Assembly: GCF_018918285.1 (NCBI RefSeq)
Contig: NZ_JAHLQF010000003.1
Location: 186,001-250,000 of the forward strand
Length of the DNA: 64,000 nt
Source of the DNA: Clostridium mobile
Lineage (GTDB): Bacteria; Bacillota; Clostridia; Clostridiales; Clostridiaceae
Direction of reading: 5' to 3'
Shown here: positions 24,674 through 34,568 of the stretch, piece by piece
Numbering within the stretch: the stretch's first letter is position 1
Layout of the letters: every line of letters starts with the position of its first letter
Program-made: the position numbers and the translations under genes
Notes under the pieces: generated by a model
The model's database searches: none
Seen by the model: the letters and a program-made list of their open reading frames with translations, nothing else
Told to the model about the DNA's origin: nothing

Positions 24674-27013
24674 TTATTCTGATCTTAATGCTTCAACAGG
24701 ATCTTTTTTAGCTGCCATTTTCGCGGGAATGGTACCACCGAGTACAGTAAGTACAAGGCTGATTAGAATTAAAGCTATAGCATGAAGCGGGTTGAGTTGT
24801 GCTACATTTTCTAACTCCGTTACGTTTTTAATAATTGAGTTTATAGGGAATATTAGCAGTCGTGCAATGACGATACCAAGAATACCGGAACATGCACCTA
24901 TAATAAGAGTCTCTGCATTAAACACTCGAGTAATGTCTTTTTTTCTAGCTCCTAAAGCTCTCAACACACCAATTTCCTTAGTTCTTTCCAAAACGGAAAT
25001 GTATGTGATAATACCTACCATGATGAAGGATACAATTAGAGAGATTGCGGAGAATGCAATAAGCACCATGGTAATGGCATTCATTATACCTCCGGACATT
25101 TCAGTAATCGTACCGGATAAATCTGTATATACAACTTTGTCAGTTTCAGATTTGTCCTGATTGTATTCATCCAAATGAGCAACAATGGCTTCTTTTGCAT
25201 CAAAATCTGTTGGATAAATTGAAATCATATAAGGGGTTGTGGTAGCGCCTAATGCGGACATAATTGTTTCTTTTGAAGACATACCAGTAGGATTTGATAT
25301 ATCAACTGCTGTATCAAGAGGTTCGCCAGTTAATACGTTGAAATCGCTATTTTTTTGTTTTAATACGATATCTGAATTAACGGCATCATTAAGAACAAAC
25401 TCTGCCAGTTCATCTGAATATGAAAAACCTGACGGAAGGAGAGATATTTTCACATCCTCTTTTGCTCTTAAAATACCTACAACGTTTAGTGTGATGGCTC
25501 TCGGGTTATTATACATATCAATCAAATTAGCTGGGTTTCCATTAATGGTAAAGAAATTGCCGTTTGCTTTGTAAAAATCATTATTGAGAATGACCTTTAA
25601 TTCCTTTCCAATAATATCATCAAAAGCAATGCTATCTGCTTTAGAATCCAATCCAAAGGTTTGTAAAATCGTTTTTTCTACACCGTTTTTCTTGTCTACA
25701 ATTAGAACGATATCGTTCTTGTTTGTAGGATAGGAGCCAGCTATCACATCGTAGTTTTGTTCCAAATAGCTAGGGCCATTATTGTCTAAGGACTTTGGAT
25801 AGGAGGTAAAGTTCATAGAATTGGTCTTTACAATAGTTGCAACGTCATCTTGCTTTTTTAATAAGTTTATATTGAGCATTCTTGTATAGGATATTCCTGA
25901 TACCAGTTTAGGATCAATATTCTCTATATACTTAATATATTCTTCGGTAAAGATATTTGTATGCATCACTTTTTCTGCTACAGGTTCAATTGGATATATC
26001 ACCTTATCTTCAGGATAGGCATTCTCATCAGTAGAGGTACCTAGTATTGAACCTTGCTGAGCTTTGAGAGTTTCTTGATCTATCTCTGCAGAAGTCTGAG
26101 AAATCATGATAGGAAAAGTAGAAAGTGTATCAGATTCAAAGTTTTTAATTTGTTTATCAAAACCATTGGACAGGGATAAAATTAAAGCAATTCCTATGAT
26201 GCCAATACTAGATGCAAAGGCTGTAAGAAAAGTTCTGCCTTTTTTGGTCTTGATATTAGTTCCGGACAATTTCAAAGCCGTCAGAAAGCTCATCTTAGTT
26301 TTTTTAAGTTTGTACTGTGAATTCACCTCTTTATCCGGTAAAGGATTAGAGTCAGATACCACTTCACCATCTTTAAACTCAACAATTCTATCGGCGTAGT
26401 CGTGAGCAAGTTCAGGATTATGAGTAACCATGATAACCAGTTTATCTTTGGCGATTTCCTTAATCAAATCCATAATCTGTACACTGGTTACGGTGTCCAA
26501 AGCACCAGTAGGTTCATCTGCTAAAATAATATCAGGATCGTTTGCTAAGGCTCTAGCAATGGCAACACGCTGCATTTGACCACCAGAAAGCTGATTAGGC
26601 TTTTTATGTATATGGTCTTTTAGTCCAACTCTTTCAAGCACTTCGAGAGCTTTTTTTCTTTTATCTCCAGCAGAAACACCACTTAAGGTCATTCCCATTT
26701 CTACGTTATCCATGATACTCAAATGGGTTATCAGGTTATAGCTTTGGAAAATGAAGCCCACGCTGTTGTTACGGTAAGCATCCCAATCCACATCCTTAAA
26801 TTCTTTGGTGGATTTTCCGTTTATAATCAAATCACCGCTGTCATAATTATCGAGTCCACCAATAACATTTAGACAAGTGGTTTTACCGGAACCACTAGCT
26901 CCGAGAATGGCGACAAATTCATTTTCACGGAAGTTTAAATCGATTCCGTTTAAGGCAACCTGTGTAAAATCACCGGTTGTGTAGCTTTTTTTAATATTTT
27001 TTAACGCTAGCAT
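24674..27013 (-). CDS. MacB-like ABC transporter, ATPase fused to FtsX permease
   Basis: A 779-residue fusion. Residues 1-225 are the ATPase (Walker A GASGSGKTT, signature LSGGQMQRVAIARA, Walker B IILADEPTGALD, switch VTHN). A transmembrane helix near 265 leads into a large extracellular domain (about 290-640). The C-terminal FtsX block follows with three helices and the loop ERTKEIGVLRALGARKKD. This is the MacB/YknY-YknZ type of peptide or drug exporter. The start overlaps the TetR gene stop by one base (TAATG), so the two form one operon with the regulator first. Confidence 0.9.
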   Translation of the reverse strand: MLALKNIKKSYTTGDFTQVALNGIDLNFRENEFVAILGASGSGKTTCLNVIGGLDNYDSGDLIINGKSTKEFKDVDWDAYRNNSVGFIFQSYNLITHLSIMDNVEMGMTLSGVSAGDKRKKALEVLERVGLKDHIHKKPNQLSGGQMQRVAIARALANDPDIILADEPTGALDTVTSVQIMDLIKEIAKDKLVIMVTHNPELAHDYADRIVEFKDGEVVSDSNPLPDKEVNSQYKLKKTKMSFLTALKLSGTNIKTKKGRTFLTAFASSIGIIGIALILSLSNGFDKQIKNFESDTLSTFPIMISQTSAEIDQETLKAQQGSILGTSTDENAYPEDKVIYPIEPVAEKVMHTNIFTEEYIKYIENIDPKLVSGISYTRMLNINLLKKQDDVATIVKTNSMNFTSYPKSLDNNGPSYLEQNYDVIAGSYPTNKNDIVLIVDKKNGVEKTILQTFGLDSKADSIAFDDIIGKELKVILNNDFYKANGNFFTINGNPANLIDMYNNPRAITLNVVGILRAKEDVKISLLPSGFSYSDELAEFVLNDAVNSDIVLKQKNSDFNVLTGEPLDTAVDISNPTGMSSKETIMSALGATTTPYMISIYPTDFDAKEAIVAHLDEYNQDKSETDKVVYTDLSGTITEMSGGIMNAITMVLIAFSAISLIVSFIMVGIITYISVLERTKEIGVLRALGARKKDITRVFNAETLIIGACSGILGIVIARLLIFPINSIIKNVTELENVAQLNPLHAIALILISLVLTVLGGTIPAKMAAKKDPVEALRSE

Positions 27014-27630
27014 TATGAATTCTCCTTTAACATTCCACGTTTTAAAATGGTTATTTTATTAGTATATGCTTCTAAAATTTCGTCTTTTTCCCCAATGCAA
27101 AGGAAAATATCCATGGTAGCTTTTTGAGTCACCGATATCAATATATCTATTATGTCGTCTACATCATTTGGACTTTGTAGATTCAAGCTTTTTGTATCAG
27201 TGTACTCCTTAAATAAATTAAAGAAATCATTCTTTCTACCGCGATTTGCAAATTGCAATATAATATCATTTTGAAGGGTTTGATTAGAAAAGATATTCAT
27301 ACAAAAAGCAATGTTTTCCTTTGCTGTTCCAAAGTTAGCTGTGAATTTTAAAATATCGGCAAAGACTTCAAATACATCTCCGCTATTTCGTTTAAAGCTT
27401 TCTTTAATGATGGACATAACCTCTTCATGGTAGTTGGATAAAAGATAGATCAACATGTCCTTTTTATCTTCAAAATACATGTAGAAGCTGCCTCTTGAGA
27501 TGTTGGCATCTTGCACAATCTTATTAATGGATACTTTATCAAAGGGCACTCTGGCAAATTCTTTTTTAATGGCCTCAATTATCTTATTCTTTTTTTCCAG
27601 GGGTAAATTGAAGAAGGTATCTGTCGGCAA
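27013..27630 (-). CDS. TetR-family repressor of the MacB-like ABC gene
   Basis: A 205-residue regulator. The N-terminal helix-turn-helix reads VSINKIVQDANISRGSFYMYFEDKKDM. The start is taken as TTG 27630 because AAAGGAG lies 8 bases before it; a GTG at 27639 overlaps the ribosome site. It precedes and overlaps the transporter gene, and twin dyads lie just upstream. The likely role is substrate-responsive repression of its own operon. Confidence 0.85.
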   Translation of the reverse strand: MPTDTFFNLPLEKKNKIIEAIKKEFARVPFDKVSINKIVQDANISRGSFYMYFEDKKDMLIYLLSNYHEEVMSIIKESFKRNSGDVFEVFADILKFTANFGTAKENIAFCMNIFSNQTLQNDIILQFANRGRKNDFFNLFKEYTDTKSLNLQSPNDVDDIIDILISVTQKATMDIFLCIGEKDEILEAYTNKITILKRGMLKENS

Positions 27631-27655
27631 TCTAATCACTCCTTTCTAATCTAAT

Positions 27656-27693
27656 ATGACAACCTGTCATAATTATATATAACAGGTTGTCAT
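27656..27693. promoter_or_regulatory. Twin TetR operators
   Basis: Two TGACA-N3-TGTCA-type dyads (TGACAACCTGTCA at 27657-27669, TAACAGGTTGTCA at 27681-27693) are themselves arranged as a larger inverted repeat with arms ATGACAACCTGT and ACAGGTTGTCAT. They lie 27-65 bases upstream of the TetR start, flanking A+T-rich promoter-like sequence. Confidence 0.7.
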
Positions 27694-27723
27694 GCGTCAA
27701 TATTATATTTAAAAAAATTATCG

Positions 27724-27781
27724 TTTTATTTTAAATATATACTATTTTATTTTAAATATATATTGTTTTATTTTAATATAT
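27724..27781. repeat. Three 21-bp-spaced direct repeats before the XRE gene
   Basis: TTTTATTTTAAATATATA occurs at 27724-27741 and 27745-27762, with a shortened third copy at 27766-27781. The 21-bp period is two helical turns. They lie just upstream of a small HTH gene, so may be its operators. Confidence 0.55.
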
Positions 27782-27809
27782 GGTATATTATGGTCATGGA
27801 GGGATTGGT

Positions 27810-28022
27810 ATGAAAATTATAATAAGATTGGATAGAGTAATGGCTGATAGAAAAATGTCATTAAATGAACTTGCACAAAGGGTAGGGTTGACTACAGTGA
27901 ATTTATCATTGTTGAAAACAGGAAAAGCCAAGGGGGTACGATTTAATACATTAGCCTCAATCTGTAAGGAATTAGGATGTCAGCCGGGAGATATTTTAGA
28001 ATACTATGAGGATGGATTTTAG
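27810..28022 (+). CDS. Small XRE-family (Cro/CI-type) regulator
   Basis: A 70-residue protein consisting of one helix-turn-helix (SLNELAQRVGLTTVNLSLLKTGKAKGVRF), similar to YozG-like small regulators ending in a CQPGDILEY motif. The ribosome site GGAGGG precedes ATG 27810; the in-frame ATG at 27780 has none. Three direct repeats upstream suggest self-control. No other gene follows in the operon. Confidence 0.82.
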   Translation: MKIIIRLDRVMADRKMSLNELAQRVGLTTVNLSLLKTGKAKGVRFNTLASICKELGCQPGDILEYYEDGF

Positions 28023-28170
28023 ACACTTTTTAAGTATGTGATGCTCATAGACAGCAGTGAGAGCTATTGCAGTAAAGAGATTAGAGAGTATATCAATGTT
28101 TTAGTATTGGTTGATATAGAGTGTAATAACACAAAAGAATAGGATGGATGACTAAGGGAGATGCTATAAA

Positions 28171-28198
28171 AGACGTTCAGAAATGAGCGTCTATTTTT
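28171..28198 (+). terminator. Rho-independent terminator
   Basis: AGACGTTCA (28171-28179) pairs with TGAGCGTCT (28184-28192), one wobble, tetraloop GAAA, then ATTTTT. Confidence 0.75.
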
Positions 28199-28326
28199 CA
28201 CCTTAAAACTGAAATGAACTGATACTACATGACACTTTTTCGAACAAAGGGTAGACTTAATAATAATCCTTATTATAGATATTAAAAATGAACTAAATTT
28301 AATAGAAATTTTTTATAAAAAAAGAC

Positions 28327-28385
28327 TTGACAGTTTAAATGAATAGTATTACTATAAAGATACACCCCCTACAGGGGGGGGTAGG
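28327..28385 (+). promoter_or_regulatory. Copper operon promoter and CsoR operator
   Basis: TTGACA (28327-28332) and TACTAT (28350-28355) have a 17-bp spacer. Directly after lies the dyad CCCCCT-AC-AGGGGG (28365-28378) extended to a G-tract and GTAGGG. C/G-tract dyads of this type bind CsoR, which would block transcription until Cu(I) binds. Confidence 0.72.
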
Positions 28386-28396
28386 GAGGTGAAGAG

Positions 28397-28663
28397 GTGA
28401 ATGGGGAGCAAAAACAAGCTTTACAAGCTTTAAAAATATCAAAGGGTCAAATTAAAGCTATTATTAGAATGATAGAAGAGGAGAGATATTGTGTAGATGT
28501 ATCAAATCAAATTATTGCTGCACAATCGCTTTTAAAGAAGGCTAATCTGTTGGTTCTAAAACAGCATATGAACCACTGTGTTATAGAGGCTTTTCAGCAT
28601 GATAATGGAAGTCAGAAAACAGATGAAATTATAGAGCTTTTATCAAAAGTAATCGATAAATAA
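28397..28663 (+). CDS. csoR: Copper-sensing repressor CsoR
   Basis: An 88-residue all-helical repressor. The Cu(I) ligand set Cys32, His57, Cys61 (motif YCVD... and HMNHC) matches the Cys-His-Cys triad of CsoR. The start is GTG 28397 with GGAGG 7 bases upstream; the ATG nearby is out of frame. It precedes copA and copZ and has a G-tract dyad over its promoter, so the operon is self-regulated by copper. Confidence 0.92.
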   Translation: MNGEQKQALQALKISKGQIKAIIRMIEEERYCVDVSNQIIAAQSLLKKANLLVLKQHMNHCVIEAFQHDNGSQKTDEIIELLSKVIDK

Positions 28664-28696
28664 AATATTAAATTAATAAATTAAGGAGGGAAATTT

Positions 28697-31144
28697 ATGG
28701 CAAACCAGGTATTAAAAATAGAAGGAATGACCTGTGCATCTTGTGCAAAGGCAGTAGAAAGAGCCACTAGAAAGCTTGGTGGAGTTACAGAAGCAAATGT
28801 TAATTATGCTACAGAAAAGCTAAATATAAGCTTTGATGAAACAAAAGTTTCTGTAAAAGATATTCAAGAAACTGTTAATAAAGCAGGATATAAAGCTATT
28901 ACTGATACTACAAACAAAATATTGAAAATAGAGGGAATGACTTGTGCATCTTGTGCAAAAGCAGTAGAAAGAGCCACTAGAAAGGTTAGTGGGGTTACAG
29001 AAGCAAATGTTAATTATGCCACTGAGAAATTAAATATAAGCTATGAGCCTTCAAAGACAAAGGTTTCAGATATAAAGAAAGCAATAGAAAAAGCAGGTTA
29101 TAAAGCAATAGAAGAAGAAACTACAGTAGATACAGATAAAGAGAGAAAAGAAAAGGAAATACAACTTTTATGGAAGAAGTTTATTATATCTGCAATATTT
29201 ACAGTGCCTCTGCTTTATGTATCTATGGGACATATGGTAGGGCTTCCTCTTCCAGACTTTATTAACCCAACTATCAACCCAATGGCATTCGCTGTAACAC
29301 AATTATTACTTACAATACCTGTAATAATTTGTGGAAGTAGATTTTATACAGTTGGATTTAAGGCATTGTTTAAGAGAAATCCAAATATGGATTCACTTAT
29401 TGCAATAGGTACATCCGCAGCATTCCTTTATGGTATATTTGCTACAGTTAAAATTTTTGGTGGTCACCATGAGTATACTCATGACTTATACTTTGAGTCA
29501 GCAGCTGTAATTATTGCATTAATAACTCTTGGTAAATATTTAGAGGCAGTTTCTAGAGGTAAGACTTCTGAAGCTATAAAGAAACTTATGGGACTTGCTC
29601 CTAAAACAGCTATGGTTATAAGAAATGGAAAAGAAGTAGAAATTACTATTGAAGAAGTAGAAGTTGGCGATGTAATAATAGTTAAGCCAGGAGAAAAGAT
29701 GCCAGTAGATGGAGAAGTGGTAGAGGGTACTACTTCTGTAGATGAATCAATGTTAACAGGTGAAAGTATTCCAGTAGAAAAAAATATTGGTGATAAAATT
29801 ATTGGTGCAAGTATAAATAAAAACGGTACTATAAAATACAAAGCTACTAAAGTTGGTAAAGATACAGCTTTAGCACAAATTATAAAACTTGTAGAGGATG
29901 CTCAGGGATCTAAAGCACCAATTGCAAAACTTGCAGATGTTATTTCAGGTTACTTTGTTCCAATAGTTATTGTTTTAGCAGTTGTTTCAGGTTTAGCGTG
30001 GTACTTTATTGGTGGAGAATCAGAAATATTCGCACTTACAATATTTATCTCCGTACTAGTTATTGCTTGTCCTTGTGCCCTAGGTTTAGCAACACCAACA
30101 GCTATAATGGTTGGTACAGGTAAAGGGGCAGAAAATGGTGTCTTAATTAAAAGTGGTGTGGCACTAGAAACAGCCCACAAAATAAAGACTATAGTATTTG
30201 ATAAAACAGGTACTATTACAGAAGGTAAACCAAAGGTTACAGATGTAGTTTTTGCAGATGGTATAACCAAAAATGATTTACTACAATTAGCTGCATCAGC
30301 TGAAAAAGGATCAGAGCATCCACTTGGTGAAGCAATTGTAAAAGGCGCTGAGGAAGAAGGTTTAGAATTTAAGAAACTTGATTTCTTTAAGGCTATTCCA
30401 GGTCATGGAATCGAAGTTAAAATAGATGGAAAAGATATTCTACTTGGAAACAGAAAACTTATGGTAGAAAGCAATATCTCTTTAGAGAATTTAGAGAAAA
30501 CTTCTGATAAGTTAGCTGGAGAAGGAAAAACTCCAATGTATATAGCAATAGATAACAAGATGGCTGGTATTATAGCTGTTGCTGATACTGTTAAAGAAAA
30601 TAGTAAGAGAGCAATAGAAAAGCTTCATGAGATGGGAATCGAAGTAGCAATGATCACTGGTGATAACAAGAGAACTGCTGAAGCTATAGCTAAGCAGGTT
30701 GGAATCGATAGAATACTAGCGGAAGTATTACCACAGGATAAAGCAAATGAAGTTAAAAAACTTCAAGCTGAAGGAAAGAAGGTCGCTATGGTTGGTGATG
30801 GAATAAATGATGCTCCAGCTCTAGCACAGGCAGATATCGGTATAGCTATAGGTTCAGGAACAGATGTTGCTATGGAATCAGCGGACATAGTTCTTATGAG
30901 AAGTGACTTAATGGATGTTCCTACAGCTATACAGTTAAGTAAAAAGACTATAAAAAATATTAAAGAAAATCTATTCTGGGCATTTGGATACAATACACTA
31001 GGAATACCAGTAGCTATGGGAGTTCTTCATATCTTTGGAGGACCACTATTAAATCCTATGATAGCAGGAGCAGCAATGAGCCTTAGTTCAGTATCAGTAT
31101 TAATGAATGCTTTAAGATTAAAGAAATTTAAGCCAGTTAGATAA
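28697..31144 (+). CDS. copA: Copper-exporting P1B-type ATPase CopA
   Basis: An 815-residue Cu(I) efflux pump. Two N-terminal heavy-metal domains carry GMTCASC (Cys13/16 and Cys83/86). The membrane part holds the CPC metal site (Cys458/Cys460), the phosphorylation motif DKTGT starts at Asp502, and HP (SEHPLGEA) and [10 protein letters not shown] follow. The two metal domains are almost identical in DNA over their first 120 bases, a recent internal duplication or conversion. It lies 33 bases after csoR behind AAGGAGGG, with copZ following. Confidence 0.94.
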   Translation: MANQVLKIEGMTCASCAKAVERATRKLGGVTEANVNYATEKLNISFDETKVSVKDIQETVNKAGYKAITDTTNKILKIEGMTCASCAKAVERATRKVSGVTEANVNYATEKLNISYEPSKTKVSDIKKAIEKAGYKAIEEETTVDTDKERKEKEIQLLWKKFIISAIFTVPLLYVSMGHMVGLPLPDFINPTINPMAFAVTQLLLTIPVIICGSRFYTVGFKALFKRNPNMDSLIAIGTSAAFLYGIFATVKIFGGHHEYTHDLYFESAAVIIALITLGKYLEAVSRGKTSEAIKKLMGLAPKTAMVIRNGKEVEITIEEVEVGDVIIVKPGEKMPVDGEVVEGTTSVDESMLTGESIPVEKNIGDKIIGASINKNGTIKYKATKVGKDTALAQIIKLVEDAQGSKAPIAKLADVISGYFVPIVIVLAVVSGLAWYFIGGESEIFALTIFISVLVIACPCALGLATPTAIMVGTGKGAENGVLIKSGVALETAHKIKTIVFDKTGTITEGKPKVTDVVFADGITKNDLLQLAASAEKGSEHPLGEAIVKGAEEEGLEFKKLDFFKAIPGHGIEVKIDGKDILLGNRKLMVESNISLENLEKTSDKLAGEGKTPMYIAIDNKMAGIIAVADTVKENSKRAIEKLHEMGIEVAMITGDNKRTAEAIAKQVGIDRILAEVLPQDKANEVKKLQAEGKKVAMVGDGINDAPALAQADIGIAIGSGTDVAMESADIVLMRSDLMDVPTAIQLSKKTIKNIKENLFWAFGYNTLGIPVAMGVLHIFGGPLLNPMIAGAAMSLSSVSVLMNALRLKKFKPVR

Positions 31145-31220
31145 TGGGCTAAAAATAGTTAATAAATAATTTGTAGGTAGCATGAGATTAAAAAAATTAT
31201 ATTTGAAAGGAGAAAATACA

Positions 31221-31436
31221 ATGAGAAAGAAAATATTGGTTGAAGGTATGAAGTGTGAAAATTGTGCTAAGCATGTAAAGGAAGCACTAACTAGTGTAGA
31301 TGGTATAACTAGTGTTGATGTAAACTTAGTTGATAAATATGTTATAGTTGAGACAAGCGCTGAGGTAAGCGAAGAGGCTATAAAATTAGCTTTTGACACT
31401 GAAAAGTATAATGTAGTTGGAATAGAGATATTATAA
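31221..31436 (+). CDS. copZ: Copper chaperone CopZ
   Basis: A 71-residue heavy-metal-associated domain with the Cu(I) site GMKCENC. The ferredoxin-like fold delivers copper to CopA and CsoR. The start ATG 31221 has AAAGGAG 9 bases upstream; an upstream in-frame ATG at 31182 lacks one. It is the last gene of the csoR-copA-copZ operon and is followed by a terminator. Confidence 0.9.
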   Translation: MRKKILVEGMKCENCAKHVKEALTSVDGITSVDVNLVDKYVIVETSAEVSEEAIKLAFDTEKYNVVGIEIL

Positions 31437-31446
31437 GTAAATAGAG

Positions 31447-31483
31447 GAGCTTTGGTAATTAAGTTTGCCAAAGCTCTTTTTTT
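31447..31483 (+). terminator. Terminator of the copper operon
   Basis: GAGCTTTGG (31447-31455) pairs with CCAAAGCTC (31468-31476), followed by TTTTTTT. Confidence 0.85.
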
Positions 31484-31531
31484 ACGCTTTAAGCACAGTA
31501 TACATCAGTTATGATTAAAATAAATTATAAC

Positions 31532-31546
31532 TGATAATCATTTGCA
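31532..31546. promoter_or_regulatory. Fur-box-like site before AraC module 2
   Basis: TGATAATCATTTGCA matches 13 of 15 positions of the Firmicute Fur box TGATAATNATTATCA. It lies about 80 bases before the AraC start. Confidence 0.5.
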
Positions 31547-31626
31547 TTTATAAAATAATTTGTTAAAGTTATAATTAAGATGTAGATTATATACATTATA
31601 TGTTCTAAGTGTAGGAGGTGGTAGTT

Positions 31627-32607
31627 TTGAGAGGTAAAAAAGATGCGATAGATATATACTATAGACATATTGAAGATAAATATTGTTGTAAAATTTCAGA
31701 TGAATTATTAGGGAAAAAATATATTATAGGAAAACAATTTGGTGTAGGAAATTTTTCGAGAATGAGAATAGAAGACGGATTAGAAATATCGAAAGCTAAC
31801 ATTGCTTATAAAATGGAGATGGAATTTGATAATAGGGAATTTGATGATGATATTTTAGAACTAGGATATTGCTATAATGGAGATATAGAAATTTTTTCAA
31901 TGCCTGATAATAAGAAATATATATTAGAAGCAGGAAATATGTTTATTTATAAATCATTAAATGATGTGGAGCATTTTAATTTAAAATACAATAAGTGCAA
32001 AACTATATCTATTCAAATGAATTTTAATACTATTAAAGATACTATAAATCCAATATGGGAGGATAGAGCAATAATAGATTGGCAAAAGAATATGAACAAT
32101 ATATTTAAAGAAAATATATTAATAATTGAAAAAGCTAGCTATGATATAAAGAAAATAGCAGAGCAGATAGATTCTATTTCAACCCATAATGTAGTGGATT
32201 ATATGAATTTTAAGTTAAAAACAATAGAGTTCTTAACTACTGTTCTTAAAGAAAAATATAATGAGAGGTCTTTAAGAACTCATAAGGAACAAGAATCAGA
32301 GATCATAATTATGGCTAAGGACATAATTAGTAAAAATCTTCAAAACTCACCCTCCGTTAAAGAATTGGCTAGTAGATTAAACATAAGCGTATATAAATTG
32401 CAAGAAGGATTTAAAAATGATACAGGATATACTGTTTATGAATATATACAAAAATCAAAAATGGAAAAAGCAAAATATTTATTGAAAAATACAGAGCTGT
32501 CAATCATAGAAATTGCAAATGAAATAGGATATGAAAATCCAAGTAAATTTGCAAATCTATTTAAACGCTATAATAATATAACCCCATTGAAGTACAGAAA
32601 ATTATGA
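31627..32607 (+). CDS. AraC-family regulator (YbtA-like), module 2
   Basis: A 326-residue activator whose last 100 residues form the double HTH (SVKELASRLNISVYKLQEGF; IIEIANEIGYENPSKFANLFKRY; PLKYRKL). The start is TTG 31627, 8 bases after AGGAGG; the GTG at 31618 overlaps it. It resembles the AraC gene at 16171 in layout and position before an ABC pair. A Fur-box-like site lies upstream, and a stronger one lies between it and the ABC genes. Confidence 0.86.
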   Translation: MRGKKDAIDIYYRHIEDKYCCKISDELLGKKYIIGKQFGVGNFSRMRIEDGLEISKANIAYKMEMEFDNREFDDDILELGYCYNGDIEIFSMPDNKKYILEAGNMFIYKSLNDVEHFNLKYNKCKTISIQMNFNTIKDTINPIWEDRAIIDWQKNMNNIFKENILIIEKASYDIKKIAEQIDSISTHNVVDYMNFKLKTIEFLTTVLKEKYNERSLRTHKEQESEIIIMAKDIISKNLQNSPSVKELASRLNISVYKLQEGFKNDTGYTVYEYIQKSKMEKAKYLLKNTELSIIEIANEIGYENPSKFANLFKRYNNITPLKYRKL

Positions 32608-32735
32608 ATAAAAAAGTTAGATACTTAGTCCAAGCATTCCTTTAGGTAATATATTAAAAATGTTTCAAGTTTAATAAAAATCATATGTTTGATTTTTGTT
32701 TTTGGAGCATTTTTTATTTTTTTTGGAGTGGATAT

Positions 32736-32750
32736 TGAGAATGATTATCA
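32736..32750. promoter_or_regulatory. Fur box before ABC pair 2
   Basis: TGAGAATGATTATCA matches 14 of 15 positions of the Fur box TGATAATNATTATCA, and the dyad extends one base further on each side. It lies about 60 bases before the ABC start, so iron-dependent repression by Fur is likely. Confidence 0.72.
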
Positions 32751-32812
32751 ATTATACTTTTGTTAAAGAGATATTTAATAAATTTTAATATGTTATAGAG
32801 AGGGGAAACATT

Positions 32813-34567
32813 ATGAAAGAAAAATCAAATTTAAAGTTTCTTTTAGAGGCATCTGGTAAAGAAAAGTTTAAATTATATGTGTCTGCTTTATTTAGTATAA
32901 TAAGCTCATTGCTTGGTATAGTACCATATATACTTATGTACAATATAGTACTAGAGCTTTTTAATGATGCAGTAAATTATCAAAGAATTAAATCTATGGC
33001 TATAATTGTAGGAATCATTGTAGTTCTTAGAATGGTTATATTTTTATTGTCAGGAGTGTTCTCACACATAGCGGCCTATACAATACTTTATGAACTTAGA
33101 ATGAAGGCAATAAACCACATATCAAAGCTTAACATGGGATTTTTTACAGGAAGTACCATAGGAGATATTAAAAAAACAATAAATGAAGATATAGAAAAAC
33201 TAGAAAATTTTATAGCACATCAAATTCCAGATTTATCTGCAGCTGTTGTAACACCTATTGTAATTATATTTTATCTTTTATATTTAAATTGGAAATTGGC
33301 TTTAGTTTTATTTATTCCTATTATTTTAGGTTTTTTAACTCAAATAGGCATGTTTAAAGGTATGAAAGAGATGACGGTTCATTATCATGAATTAGTTCAA
33401 AGACTTAATTCCACTATTATTCAATATATAAATGGAATGAATGTAATGAAAGCCTTTAATTTATCTGCAAAATCCTTTAAGAACTATAAGGATATCACAG
33501 AAGAATATGCAGATTATTGGATTGATCTAACTATGAAAACTGCCCCTCTTTACGGTGTATTTTTAGTTCTTATAGATTCAGGACTTTTATTTATAATTCC
33601 TATTGGAGGAATAATGTTTTTAAATGGAAGTATAAATGCTTCTACTTATATAATATTTTTAATTTTAAGTGCAAATTTCCTTACTTCTTTTAAGCAACTA
33701 TTAGAATTTGGAGGAACTTTTTCAATGCTATTAGAAGGAGCTGGAAAAGTAAGAGAAATTCTTGAAAAAGAGCCACAAGTAGAAGGAAAGAGGAGCTTAA
33801 AGAAAGATACTAAGGGAAAAATAGAGTTTAATAAGGTTACATTTAAATATGATAAAGAGGAAGTTATAAAGAATCTATCCTTAACTATAGAACCTAAAAG
33901 TATAGTTGCTTTAGTAGGACCTTCAGGTTCAGGAAAAACTACATTAGGCCAATTAGTAGGAAGGTTCTGGGATGTGCAAGAAGGTAGTATTACTATTGAT
34001 GATATAGATGTAAGAGATATTAAAATGGAAGAACTTATGGATAAAGTATCTTTTGTATTTCAAAATGTATTTATGCTTCAAGACAGCATATTAGAAAATA
34101 TTAAAATGGGTTTTAATAAAACCATGGATCAGGTTATGGAAGCTAGTAAAAAAGCACAAATTCATGATTTTATAATGAGTCTACCAGACGGTTATGAAAC
34201 ATCTCTTGGAGAAAATGGAATTAAACTTAGTGGAGGGGAAAAGCAAAGAATTTCTATTGCAAGAGCTATATTAAAGGACAGCCCTATTGTAGTTTTAGAT
34301 GAAGTTACGTCTTATTCAGATATAGAAAATGAAAGTAAGATACAGGAAGCACTTAGAAATCTGTTAAAGGGAAAAACTGCTATAATCATAGCCCATAGAC
34401 TGTATACAATAAAAAATGCAGATAAAATTGTAGTTTTAGAGGAAGGAAAAATTATAGAACAAGGAACTCATAATTACCTTATGAAGAAAAAAGGATTATA
34501 CAGGCATCTTTGGGATATGTATGATTATGAAATTACAGAAATCAAAGAAGCAGCAGGGGGGATGTAA
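32813..34567 (+). CDS. ABC transporter, fused membrane and ATPase domains (IrtA/YbtP-like), module 2
   Basis: A 584-residue half-transporter with six membrane helices (residues 20-300). The ATPase has Walker A GPSGSGKTT, signature LSGGEKQRISIARA, Walker B IVVLDEVT and switch IAHRLYT. It ends one base before its partner and is paralogous to the gene at 17389-19179. The Walker B follow-up is EVTSYSDIEN rather than EATASVDPEN, a similar deviation to module 1's first subunit. With the Fur box and AraC regulator, iron-siderophore transport is the best guess. Confidence 0.88.
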   Translation: MKEKSNLKFLLEASGKEKFKLYVSALFSIISSLLGIVPYILMYNIVLELFNDAVNYQRIKSMAIIVGIIVVLRMVIFLLSGVFSHIAAYTILYELRMKAINHISKLNMGFFTGSTIGDIKKTINEDIEKLENFIAHQIPDLSAAVVTPIVIIFYLLYLNWKLALVLFIPIILGFLTQIGMFKGMKEMTVHYHELVQRLNSTIIQYINGMNVMKAFNLSAKSFKNYKDITEEYADYWIDLTMKTAPLYGVFLVLIDSGLLFIIPIGGIMFLNGSINASTYIIFLILSANFLTSFKQLLEFGGTFSMLLEGAGKVREILEKEPQVEGKRSLKKDTKGKIEFNKVTFKYDKEEVIKNLSLTIEPKSIVALVGPSGSGKTTLGQLVGRFWDVQEGSITIDDIDVRDIKMEELMDKVSFVFQNVFMLQDSILENIKMGFNKTMDQVMEASKKAQIHDFIMSLPDGYETSLGENGIKLSGGEKQRISIARAILKDSPIVVLDEVTSYSDIENESKIQEALRNLLKGKTAIIIAHRLYTIKNADKIVVLEEGKIIEQGTHNYLMKKKGLYRHLWDMYDYEITEIKEAAGGM

Positions 34568-34568
34568 T

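Larger units (their letters stand above)
28023..28396. other. Intergenic region before the copper operon
   Basis: It contains a short open frame at 28041-28142 that I do not believe is a gene, a terminator at 28171-28198, and the CsoR promoter and operator (28327-28385). Confidence 0.5.

Noticed and set aside
28041-28142. 34-codon frame between the XRE gene and csoR
   Set aside because: No ribosome site, no recognisable protein pattern, and it ends before a terminator of the previous transcript.
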